7,675 nucleotides of DNA from Chitinophagaceae bacterium (GTDB taxonomy: Bacteria; Bacteroidota; Bacteroidia; Chitinophagales; Chitinophagaceae), in the NCBI GenBank assembly GCA_025351145.1, contig JANXWM010000299.1, positions 1-7,675 of the forward strand. The letters run 5' to 3'. Shown piece by piece: positions 1-7,002 of this stretch. How positions within the stretch are numbered: the first letter of the stretch is position 1; every line of letters starts with the position of its first letter. Under the pieces are notes generated by a model. That model saw only the letters and a program-made list of their open reading frames with translations, made no database searches and was not told the origin of the DNA. The position numbers and the translations under genes are program-made.

Positions 1-72
1 GCTAAAGTTGATCGCCTGACCAACATGAGCCGTAACAACCTGAATATTTTAAAACACCTTCTTCCTTTTTAA
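1..72 (+). CDS. Possible 3' end of a convergent plus-strand gene (partial)
   Basis: Frame 1 is open from the window edge to a TAA at 70-72 and would encode a 23-residue C-terminal tail that reads AKVDRLTNMSRNNLNILKHL and then ends LPF. The other two plus frames meet stops within the first 20 bases. Composition and codon use look like ordinary coding sequence, and the stop would lie only 14 bp from the stop of the minus-strand gene at 87, a normal spacing for convergent genes. An open run of 23 codons is expected by chance fairly often (about one frame in three), so this is a suggestion only. I do not recognise the family. Confidence 0.35.
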   Translation, partial: AKVDRLTNMSRNNLNILKHLLPF

Positions 73-76
73 GAAG
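58..76 (-). terminator. Weak hairpin, possible terminator of the PKD/CHU_C gene
   Basis: CTTCTT (58-63) pairs with AAGAAG (71-76) around a 7-nt loop. Read on the minus strand it begins 11 bp after the stop codon at 87 and is followed by GTGTTTTAAAAT, a short and interrupted U-tract. The stem is only 6 bp and poor in G/C, so termination here is uncertain. It overlaps the possible plus-strand stop codon at 70-72. Confidence 0.25.
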
Positions 77-86
77 CTGTAGTTCT

Positions 87-3000
87 TTACCTGATCAATG
101 TAATACTTCCTTTTACCGGTATCACGGTTTTGTTTTCACAAACAACTTCCATCATAAAAACATAGGCATCGGCCGGTAATGCCTTTCCCAGGTAAATGCC
201 ATTCCACCCGGCTGATGGATTGTTCGCTTCCATATTACTGCTTTCAAATACGAGCTGCCCCAAACGATTAAATATATGGCAGCTGCGTATGTTAAACAAT
301 CCTGTTCCCCGTGCATAAAAAACGTCATTGGCCCCATCACCGTTGGGCGAAAATGTATTGGGTACAAAAAAATTATTATTGCTGCACAAGGCATGTATTG
401 TAACCATATCACTTGAGGAGCATCCGGCATCGTTTATGCCAATGCATTCGTAATTGGTAGATACCGTTGTTGAAGCAACCGGGTTTGCAATAGTGGTACT
501 GCTAAGCCAGCGTGCAGGCCTCCAGAGCCAATGTGTAACATCCGGGGAGCTTTTGGAGCTAAGCTGGGTAGGCATACCTGCAACGATATTTAGCTCATGT
601 TCTGCCAGTTCAACCGTTGGGATGGGGTAAACTTGAACCTGTATTTTAGCGGTATCAGAAAAACAATTTTTATGATCACTTCCCACGACACTGTAAGTGA
701 ACAATGAGTCCTTTGTATGCGTAAAAACCGGCGTTGCCGAGTGTATGTCATTTAGATAAAGGGCGGGAAACCATTGGTATTTTTCTGCCCCGTTTGCTTT
801 TAATTGTACTGGCTGGCCCGGGCAGGTAATATTGCCGGAGGCATAGACTTTTGTGGGCTGTATCACTGATATTTTCACCGAATCATCAGCAGTGCACCCA
901 AAAGCATCGGTACCTGTTACATAAAGCATTGAAGAACTGTCTGCCTGAATAATTGCATTTGTACAGTTGCTGCAATTAAGAAATGAATTTGCTTTCCAGT
1001 TATATGCAACTCCGCCTGAAGGATGAAGAGTATACATCTGCTGCCTGCAAATCAATGTGTCAATACCTGCATCAACTGGCGGCGCCTGCCTTACGGAAAT
1101 GTTTTTATAAGCAGTATCACTGCAGCCGATAGGAGTTGTTGCAATAAGTGAAAGCTTGTAATTGCCGGCCTTTTGATATATAATGCTGCGAACTGTTTGC
1201 CCCGATCCTGTTACACTGTTGCCAAAGTTCCAGTTCCAGTTCAAGCTGCTGTCTGTAAAGGCAGAACTGCCATAAAGATGTGGAATATTTTTTTCGCAGG
1301 CCAATGCATCGCCTGAAATGGAGATCACAGGGGTTTGTACCACTGTAACTTTTTTATCAAAAGCAAAAGTATCGGTACATCCGTTTTTGGTGCGTACAAC
1401 AAGTTGTATGGGGTAAGTTCCTTCTTTTAAATAACGATGAGTTATTACAGTGCCAATGCCCGAAAGCCCATCCCCAAACAACCATGAACTGCTGCTGATT
1501 TCATCATTGGAACTGGAACTATCCCTGAAATCGAGAACGGTGGAATCGCAGAATAAATGATCGTTAATATATCCGTTTGCGGCAACAGAGAATACTCTAA
1601 TAGTATCTTTTCCCTGTACTGGTACTTTACAGCCGAACGAGTCAGAGAGGATGATCTTTGGTATAAAATTCCCCGGATGGTAACTATGCAGCACTGAATC
1701 TGCTTTTTTTGCAGAAGTTTGACCATCTCCAAAATCCCATACAAAATCAACCGCATTGGAAGATTGTAAGTTCAGGGTGGCCCACGCCGGCACACAACGG
1801 GGTGCCGGGTCGTAACTCAGTATACCCTGTGGACCCTGTATGATGATGTTTTTCGTGGCTGTTGCCGTGCAGGTTCCAACTCCTTTTGAAATAAGTTTGG
1901 CCTGGTAAACACCAGGATAAGTAAAAATATGTTTTGGGGAGGATAAGGTTGAACTGCTGCCATCTCCAAAACTCCAATCGCTAAATGCGTATTTTTCAGA
2001 ATTGTTGGTAAAATCTACTATAAGCGGAGGGCAATTAGAAAAAGTATCGCTCAAATGAAAGTTAGCAACCGGCTCTGCTACAAGGACAGCCTTGCCCGTA
2101 AAAATATCTTTGCATCCGTTTATATCAGTTACTTTAAGTATTGGCAGGTAGTAACCCAATTGCAGGTAAACATGGGATGGTTCAGTGCTGTCTGATAAAG
2201 CTCCCCCGTCGCCAAAATCCCAGGAATATTTTAATATTTTTCCTGTAGAATGATTGACAAAGCTTAGTTCTTTTTCAGGGCATATTAAGCTATCGCTTAC
2301 CGAAAAAGATGCATTAGGTTGGGTAATAGATATCAGCTTTTTTTTCACGATACTGTCTGTACAACCATAACCATCTGTTACTTTTAGCATTACATCATAA
2401 GTCCCGGTATCCGTGTATTGATGATAATAATTTTTTATTGGTTCATTAAGGGTTTTTCTGCTGCCATCTCCAAAATCCCATGTCCATTCAGTAAGGGAAT
2501 GGTCAAAAGTAGATCCAGAAACATCCAAAAAATTGAAGGACGAATCGATACAGCCAGCTGTTTTGCTGTAGTTGAATCTTGGTAAGGGGCCGTAAACAAC
2601 CACACTGTCGTTGGCATGCAGGGTATCTGTGCAACCATTCGCGTCTTTTAAAACACCCACTATTTTATATACGCCCGGTGTTGAATAATTTAACGAATAT
2701 GATAAGCGGGGAGAATAATAATAATTGTTGTTTAAAGGATAAGGCTTCCAGTAAGTTCCTGCAATATTAGTTGGGTTTACATTTTGCATATTAAATGTCA
2801 AATAATTCTTACTGCATAAAATACTGGGTAAAATACTGATAATGCCTTTTTCATTGATCACTCTCACCAACCTGGTGGTTGTATCTGTGCATTCCTTTTT
2901 AGTTACCGTCAGCAACACGGTATATTTTCCGGTATCAGGATATATATGAACAGGATTTTTTGCAGTGTCGGTTCTACCATCGCCAAATGACCAGTTGTAG

Positions 3001-4910
3001 GTTGCATCGTCAATGGAACTGTCAAAAAAATTCAGCTCATATTTTGACAAACAATTTACCGAATAGCCCATTTTTGCTGCCGGACCTTTTACATATACCA
3101 TATTCATTTTGGTTAGAGAATCGGCGCAGCCATAATTGAATGCTTTTAAGGTAATAGACATATAACCTGTATCATCAAAACTGGTTAAGGATGGGTTTTG
3201 GCTGGCCGGCTGTTTACCGCCATCGTTCCAGGCTAAAAAATGGATGGGGCCGTTGGTTGAGGTGCTGGTAAGTGTAACGGATTGCCCCGCACAAACCATC
3301 AAAGGGGAAACGGTAAAATCCGCTACAGGCTTATGACCTGCTGATACTGCATTGGCAAGGGTGTAGGATGCAGAGCAGCCTTCCGCTGTTTCTATAGTTA
3401 CTTTTATAGTATAATTACCCTCTTTGGTATAAATGGCCGTTGCTCCGGCATTGTCGGAAGTGCTGCCATTGCCAAAATCCCAATAATATTTGCTGATTTT
3501 TACTGGCACATTCAATAAGACCTCCGGCTGAGTGGTAAAGGGTATGCATTGTTTGGCTTTGTCAATTCCTGAAATGCCGGTGATTTTAAGTGGTTGTATT
3601 GCTACTGCATTCTGTTTTATAATCGTATCAGCACATCCGTTGCTGTTGATTGCTTTTAAGGTTACTGTATAATTGCCAAATTTATCGTAGGTGTGTACCG
3701 GATTTGGTTCATCAGAACTGGTACCATCCCCAAAATCCCATGCATACATTACAACTGCTCCTTTGGAGTTATTTTTAAAATGTGCTGTAAAGGGAATTTG
3801 ACAACTTCCTGAATCGGTTAAAGTAAAAGAAGCGGCTGTTCCCTTAATAACTGTTATCTTTTTTATAATGGAATCAGTACAAAACTCCGTAAACCGGTTT
3901 ACAAGTTTTACATTGTAAATGCCATCGTTGGTGTAAGCTTTTAAGGGGCTTATTTCTGTGGCACCCGTGCCATCCCCAAAGGCCCATGAGGCAGTAATGG
4001 GTGCTGGAAATGAAGTATTCTGGAAAAGGAATTGTTTGCCGGAGCAAAGACTGTCGAATGCTGAAAAAGAACTTGCTACACCTGAAATAACCAGGTTTTT
4101 TGACAGGGTATCAGAGCAACCTGCAGCATTGGTTACTTTTAACAGTACGCGGTAATTGCCAGGTTTATTATAGCAATGCGATAAGTCAGCAGAAAGAGAG
4201 CTGGCTCCATCCCCCAGGTTCCATGAGTAGCTGAGCACACCTGTACCGCTGCTCGTGTTGCTGAAAATTACATTTACCGGGAAATGGCAGGCATCTTTTA
4301 TACTGTATATAAAGTCAGCTTTAACCCCTTCCTGAATAGTAACTGCATCGTTTTTTGTGATGGTTGAAGTACAGCCGGTGCTGTTGGTAACTTTTAAGGT
4401 TATATCAAATGTGCCTGTGCCTGAATAAACGTGTTTGGGTAGCTGTTCGTTAGAAACATTCCCATCGCCAAAATCCCATAATGTTTCAGTGATGCTACCT
4501 GATCCTGCTGTTGTTTGATTTACAAAAGAAACTGCCAGTGGATAACAGCCAGTGCTGTCAGTTAACCTGAACGATGGATGTGGATGATCGTTAACCGTAA
4601 TGTAAGCACTTTTCTCTATTGAGTCCGTTAAGGCATCTTTGTAAATGATCAGCTTTATAGTATAAGTTCCCGCTTCAAAATAGGTGGTTGAAGGATTTTG
4701 CAGGTTAGAAATAACACCATTACCCAGATCCCATTTCCAGCCGGTGGGGTTTCCTTGTGAGCTGTCTGCAAAAATTACCAGGAACGGTGAACAGCCTGAA
4801 ACAGGTGAAGCACTAAATGCCGCATGCAATTGTGCATTGCTGCTGTAATGCAAACTGCATAACAGGCATACGAACAGTGTTTTTACAAACACAGCTAGTC
4901 GCGGCTTCAT
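87..4910 (-). CDS. Giant secreted multi-PKD surface protein with type-B T9SS (CHU_C) sorting domain
   Basis: This 1607-residue protein is predicted to be exported and carried to the cell surface or medium by the type IX secretion system. Residues 1-26 form a signal peptide: MKPR, a hydrophobic core, then S-N-A before Gln27. Residues 29-1274 hold fifteen PKD-like modules, each marked by W-x-F-G-D-G or a variant at residues 59, 144, 229, 308, 390, 476, 560, 639, 720, 810, 896, 978, 1057, 1142 and 1227. Residues 1275-1507 look like three Ig-like modules; the first has the DAGIDTLIC opening typical of such Bacteroidota proteins. Residues 1509-1607 match the 'gliding motility-associated C-terminal' sorting domain: VPNTFSPNGDG at 1516-1526, IFNRLGQLVF, GWNG, and KGSITLIR at the end. 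No catalytic domain is visible, so adhesion, glycan binding or a structural role is likely, but the ligand is unknown. The ATG at 4908-4910 is chosen because the signal peptide follows at once; there is no clear Shine-Dalgarno, which is common in this phylum. Confidence 0.95.
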   Translation of the reverse strand: MKPRLAVFVKTLFVCLLCSLHYSSNAQLHAAFSASPVSGCSPFLVIFADSSQGNPTGWKWDLGNGVISNLQNPSTTYFEAGTYTIKLIIYKDALTDSIEKSAYITVNDHPHPSFRLTDSTGCYPLAVSFVNQTTAGSGSITETLWDFGDGNVSNEQLPKHVYSGTGTFDITLKVTNSTGCTSTITKNDAVTIQEGVKADFIYSIKDACHFPVNVIFSNTSSGTGVLSYSWNLGDGASSLSADLSHCYNKPGNYRVLLKVTNAAGCSDTLSKNLVISGVASSFSAFDSLCSGKQFLFQNTSFPAPITASWAFGDGTGATEISPLKAYTNDGIYNVKLVNRFTEFCTDSIIKKITVIKGTAASFTLTDSGSCQIPFTAHFKNNSKGAVVMYAWDFGDGTSSDEPNPVHTYDKFGNYTVTLKAINSNGCADTIIKQNAVAIQPLKITGISGIDKAKQCIPFTTQPEVLLNVPVKISKYYWDFGNGSTSDNAGATAIYTKEGNYTIKVTIETAEGCSASYTLANAVSAGHKPVADFTVSPLMVCAGQSVTLTSTSTNGPIHFLAWNDGGKQPASQNPSLTSFDDTGYMSITLKAFNYGCADSLTKMNMVYVKGPAAKMGYSVNCLSKYELNFFDSSIDDATYNWSFGDGRTDTAKNPVHIYPDTGKYTVLLTVTKKECTDTTTRLVRVINEKGIISILPSILCSKNYLTFNMQNVNPTNIAGTYWKPYPLNNNYYYSPRLSYSLNYSTPGVYKIVGVLKDANGCTDTLHANDSVVVYGPLPRFNYSKTAGCIDSSFNFLDVSGSTFDHSLTEWTWDFGDGSRKTLNEPIKNYYHQYTDTGTYDVMLKVTDGYGCTDSIVKKKLISITQPNASFSVSDSLICPEKELSFVNHSTGKILKYSWDFGDGGALSDSTEPSHVYLQLGYYLPILKVTDINGCKDIFTGKAVLVAEPVANFHLSDTFSNCPPLIVDFTNNSEKYAFSDWSFGDGSSSTLSSPKHIFTYPGVYQAKLISKGVGTCTATATKNIIIQGPQGILSYDPAPRCVPAWATLNLQSSNAVDFVWDFGDGQTSAKKADSVLHSYHPGNFIPKIILSDSFGCKVPVQGKDTIRVFSVAANGYINDHLFCDSTVLDFRDSSSSNDEISSSSWLFGDGLSGIGTVITHRYLKEGTYPIQLVVRTKNGCTDTFAFDKKVTVVQTPVISISGDALACEKNIPHLYGSSAFTDSSLNWNWNFGNSVTGSGQTVRSIIYQKAGNYKLSLIATTPIGCSDTAYKNISVRQAPPVDAGIDTLICRQQMYTLHPSGGVAYNWKANSFLNCSNCTNAIIQADSSSMLYVTGTDAFGCTADDSVKISVIQPTKVYASGNITCPGQPVQLKANGAEKYQWFPALYLNDIHSATPVFTHTKDSLFTYSVVGSDHKNCFSDTAKIQVQVYPIPTVELAEHELNIVAGMPTQLSSKSSPDVTHWLWRPARWLSSTTIANPVASTTVSTNYECIGINDAGCSSSDMVTIHALCSNNNFFVPNTFSPNGDGANDVFYARGTGLFNIRSCHIFNRLGQLVFESSNMEANNPSAGWNGIYLGKALPADAYVFMMEVVCENKTVIPVKGSITLIR
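90..386 (-). other. CHU_C / T9SS type-B sorting domain (residues 1509-1607)
   Basis: This is the C-terminal signal that directs Bacteroidota proteins through the type IX secretion machinery. It shows FFVPNTFSPNGDGANDVF (1514-1531), IFNRLGQLVFES (1545-1556), AGWNGIYLGKALPADAYVF (1567-1585) and the terminal KGSITLIR (1600-1607), in the family order and at the usual length of about 90-100 residues. By analogy with known type-B substrates it may need a cognate PorP/SprF-like partner; none is encoded in this window. Confidence 0.9.
1089..4826 (-). repeat. Array of 15 PKD-like modules inside the surface protein
   Basis: Residues 29-1274 are tandem modules with W-x-F-G-D-G spacings of 79-90 residues. 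Twelve modules keep a recognisable F/L-G-D/N-G core. Module 7 (AWNDGGK at 560) and module 9 (YWKPYP at 720) have lost it, and module 15 ends FGNS. Fourteen modules also carry a cysteine near the first strand and another near the end, 54-63 residues later. The WDFGDG codons give a recurring DNA word: an 18-bp stretch is identical at 1723-1740 and 2464-2481 and has one mismatch at 3724-3741 and 4462-4479. Module boundaries are my estimate from motif spacing. Confidence 0.85.
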
Positions 4911-5107
4911 GGAATTGGATTTGAATACAGTCTAAAATTATGGATTTAATGTGAAACCACGGATAGATGGTTTATTATTTTAAACTTAAGGAGCATTAAG
5001 AATTACCTTATGGGTGCATTTAAAATTTGAACAGTGAGTGATACTCGCATTTGGAAATTGATTTGAGTTATTATGATTCGGGCAATTGGTTTTCATAGCA
5101 TCGCCTC

Positions 5108-5126
5108 TTGCGTCGCACTCTTGTAC
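5108..5126 (+). repeat. 19-bp repeat core, copy 1 (left arm)
   Basis: TTGCGTCGCACTCTTGTAC. It is identical to the copy at 6918-6936, and the match extends one base further left (C at 5107 and 6917). It is the exact reverse complement of 5227-5245. Confidence 0.9.
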
Positions 5127-5226
5127 ATTCGGAACATTGAGCACCTTCTACCTTAGCGTAGCAGTATTTTCTTACAAAGCAGCATTTCAATTTTCGCTTC
5201 GGTAAAAGCTGAATTATAATTAAACC

Positions 5227-5245
5227 GTACAAGAGTGCGACGCAA
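5227..5245 (-). repeat. 19-bp repeat core, copy 2 (right arm, inverted)
   Basis: On the plus strand this reads GTACAAGAGTGCGACGCAA, the exact reverse complement of copies 1 and 3. It lies between the 3' end of the deacetylase gene and copy 1. Confidence 0.9.
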
Positions 5246-5285
5246 CAGGCGGTGCCTGATGCACAAAAGCTGGGTAACAAATCAT

Positions 5286-6188
5286 TCAGCCATAAATATC
5301 AAAAGCTATACGAAAAGTATTGCAGTGGGCTTCCACGATTGTACGAACGTCAGGAGAATAACCGCCGCCCATAGCCACTGTAACCGGGATACGGTGTTTT
5401 TTTAATGTATTAAAAATAAGGGCATCTCTTTGTTTGCATCCCTGCATGGTCACTTTCAATTTGCCGAATTTATCTGTATCAAGAATATCAACACCGGATA
5501 AATAGAATGCAAAATCAGGTTTTAATTTTTCGATCAGTGCGGGAACTGTTTGAGTAAGCAGATCAAGATAGATTGTGTCGGTTGTGCTATCTTCGAGCGG
5601 TACATCGAGGTCGCTCTTTTCTTTGCGAAAAGGATAGTTGTGCGCCCCGTGCATACTAAAGGTAAACACCCTCGGTTCCTGTTCAAATAGTTTAGCGGTT
5701 CCGTTGCCCTGATGCACGTCAAGATCAATTATCAGGATTTTTTTTGCATCGCCTTTTTGCAATAAATAATTGGCGGCAACAGCCATATCGTTGAGTAAAC
5801 AAAAGCCTTCGCCTTTGTCTGCAAACGCATGGTGGGTGCCTCCTGCAATATTTAAAGCAATACCATGCTTCATCGTATAAGAGCAGCAGTCAACAGTTCC
5901 CTGGGTAATAACCAGCTCCCTTTGTATAAGTTCGGGTGACTGTGGAAAACCTATCCGTCGCTGTTCTGTCGCAGAAAGTTGTTGGTTTAACAGCTTGTTA
6001 TAATATTCCCCGTTATGCGTAATCAGTACGTTTTCTTTTGGGCATGGTTCCGGTTGAAAAAAATTTGCTGCTGTAATCAATCCTTCATGTAAAAGCTGAG
6101 CCGGTATTAACTCATATTTGAGCATGGGAAAACGATGCCCTTCGGGGAGTGGATGTGCATAAATTGGATGGAATGCAATTTTGATCAT
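5286..6188 (-). CDS. Histone-deacetylase-family zinc hydrolase, class IV (HDAC11)-like
   Basis: This 300-residue protein belongs to the arginase/deacetylase fold family and should hydrolyse an acyl-amide bond, such as acyl-lysine or a related small amine, in the cytoplasm. The start HP-x(6)-EGHRFPM-x-KY is typical of the short bacterial and class IV form. Catalytic features are all present: tandem His119-His120 in GGTHHAF, zinc ligands Asp157 and His159 in DLDVHQGNG, Asp234 in SGVD, and the transition-state Tyr277 in GGGY. Gln160 in DLDVHQGNG, where class I enzymes have a second His, and the following GFC motif (128-130) resemble human HDAC11. Length is normal. Its ATG overlaps the stop of the upstream phosphoesterase gene in an ATGA arrangement (6185-6188), implying translational coupling; only a weak AGGT lies upstream. 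The true substrate cannot be read from sequence: protein deacetylase, defatty-acylase and acetylpolyamine hydrolase all remain possible. Confidence 0.93.
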   Translation of the reverse strand: MIKIAFHPIYAHPLPEGHRFPMLKYELIPAQLLHEGLITAANFFQPEPCPKENVLITHNGEYYNKLLNQQLSATEQRRIGFPQSPELIQRELVITQGTVDCCSYTMKHGIALNIAGGTHHAFADKGEGFCLLNDMAVAANYLLQKGDAKKILIIDLDVHQGNGTAKLFEQEPRVFTFSMHGAHNYPFRKEKSDLDVPLEDSTTDTIYLDLLTQTVPALIEKLKPDFAFYLSGVDILDTDKFGKLKVTMQGCKQRDALIFNTLKKHRIPVTVAMGGGYSPDVRTIVEAHCNTFRIAFDIYG

Positions 6189-6850
6189 TGTACCTGTAGC
6201 AGCGATTGGTTTACTATTGCATAAACACTATCTGCTGTTTTTGGTTTAATGTTTACATATCCGGTAAACCTGCTGAAAGCGGGCAGTATGGCATATTTTT
6301 CTCCAAAATAATAGCAGGGGAAACTCATGGATTGCCTGCTGCCGGTCCTGATATGGATGCCGGGATGGATATGGCCGGAGAAGGAATAAGCTACAGTTTT
6401 GAGTTCTCCGTTAATGGTTAAATATGGATCGTGTACAAAACTGAAACCTTCCATCTCCATCGAAGAAGGTATTACAGAAATACCTGCGGACTGGTAAAAA
6501 TCGCTTGCGAGAATATCGTGATTGCCTTTTATAAGCTGAATGCCAACGGAGGAAATATCATTTCTCCATCTTTTAAACAGGTCCATTTCTTTGTTTTCAT
6601 GGCTATGAAACATGTCGCCAACAATGATGAGCTGGCGGGGTTTAAAGAATTGTATAAGTGAAAACAAACGCTGCAGGTCTTCCTTAAAAAGAGACTGGGG
6701 AACGCCGATACCGGACTTTCTGAAATGACCGGTTTTACCAAAATGCAGATCTGATAAAACCAGGGATTGCTGCTCCTCCCAATACATACACCGTTCCTGC
6801 GATAACCAGAAAGTATTGTTACGGATAATATGCTGAATGGGTTGTTGCAT
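6185..6850 (-). CDS. pdeM: PdeM-like metallophosphoesterase (calcineurin fold)
   Basis: This predicted two-metal phosphoesterase or endonuclease is of the type called 'ligase-associated DNA damage response endonuclease PdeM', related to the SbcD/Mre11 nuclease family. Numbered from the upstream TTG at 6874, the metal-site motifs are Asp42 and His44 (SDLHFGK), Asp87 (VGDMFH), Asn118-His119 (KGNHD), His148 (FVHDP), and His168 and His170 (SGHIHPG). The stretch YWEEQQSLVLSDLHFGKTGHFRKSGIGVP is close to the family consensus. I chose the ATG at 6848-6850 (221 residues); a TTG at 6872-6874 would add eight residues (MQSYLYPF) that the family does not need. Neither start has a clear ribosome site. Elsewhere PdeM genes often neighbour a DNA ligase and a DEXH helicase; here the only coupled gene is the deacetylase, overlapping by 4 bp. 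A role in DNA repair is therefore inferred from family alone. Confidence 0.88.
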   Translation of the reverse strand: MQQPIQHIIRNNTFWLSQERCMYWEEQQSLVLSDLHFGKTGHFRKSGIGVPQSLFKEDLQRLFSLIQFFKPRQLIIVGDMFHSHENKEMDLFKRWRNDISSVGIQLIKGNHDILASDFYQSAGISVIPSSMEMEGFSFVHDPYLTINGELKTVAYSFSGHIHPGIHIRTGSRQSMSFPCYYFGEKYAILPAFSRFTGYVNIKPKTADSVYAIVNQSLLQVQ

Positions 6851-6917
6851 AAAAGGGTAAAGATAAGATTGCAAATCATACTTTTAGCCATACTGCATTG
6901 CAGCTATGAAGCTTTAC

Positions 6918-6936
6918 TTGCGTCGCACTCTTGTAC
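6918..6936 (+). repeat. 19-bp repeat core, copy 3 (solo)
   Basis: TTGCGTCGCACTCTTGTAC, identical to copy 1 over 20 bp including the preceding C. No partner arm is visible nearby. It lies in the 5' region of the pdeM gene, 67 bp before its ATG, and 66 bp beyond the end of the flotillin terminator hairpin (7003). A weak AT-rich hairpin (TGAAT/ATTCA, about 6940-6953) lies just to its right. Confidence 0.9.
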
Positions 6937-7002
6937 TGATGAATCATTATTCAGCACATTTCGGTCAGCCTTACAATTGCACCAAACTGTTATGCGTGCA
7001 GT

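Larger units (their letters stand above)
5098..5255. repeat. 158-bp element with 29-bp near-perfect inverted ends (MITE-like or structured repeat)
   Basis: The arms at 5098-5126 and 5227-5255 are reverse complements at 27 of 29 positions, with an exact 19-bp core (5108-5126 and 5227-5245). The mismatches are at pairs 5107/5246 and 5101/5252. Beyond the arms, similarity continues only weakly with gaps. The 100-bp interior has smaller potential stems, such as CTAC/GTAG around 5149-5162 and a CAGC/GCTG stem (about 5180-5211). No transposase and no obvious target-site duplication are visible. It starts 31 bp after the deacetylase stop codon and would form a long hairpin in that mRNA. It has no U-tract on the minus-strand exit side, so it does not look like a simple intrinsic terminator. 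The family name is unknown to me. Confidence 0.75.
4911..5285. other. 375-bp intergenic region between deacetylase and surface-protein genes
   Basis: No convincing gene lies here. The right part (5098-5255) is the inverted-repeat element described separately. The left part (4911-5097) is AT-rich and should contain the promoter of the surface-protein gene. A minus-strand TAATTTTA at 4933-4940 resembles the Bacteroidota -7 element TAnnTTTG in seven of eight positions if N is free, but I found no TTTG at the expected distance upstream, so I do not call a promoter. Confidence 0.6.

Noticed and set aside
4933..4940. TAATTTTA resembling a Bacteroidota -7 promoter element on the minus strand
   Set aside because: No TTTG-like upstream element at the right distance, and such AT words are common here.
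4977..5026. ATTTTAAA / TTTAAAAT inverted pair in the surface-protein leader
   Set aside because: The stem is only A/T, 8 bp, with a 34-nt loop in AT-rich DNA; chance is likely.
5098..5255. The inverted repeat as an intrinsic terminator of the deacetylase gene
   Set aside because: The loop is about 100 nt and no U-tract follows the hairpin on the minus strand.
5071..5280. 69-codon minus-strand open frame across the inverted-repeat element
   Set aside because: It starts with TTG, its two ends are just the translated repeat arms (CCVALLYG and CTRVRRKR), it is rich in Cys/Arg/Lys with no domain, and it has no ribosome site. It is better explained as repeat DNA.
6206..6661. Plus-strand open frames opposite pdeM
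   Set aside because: They have no domain or ribosome site and lie wholly antisense to a gene with all its catalytic motifs intact.
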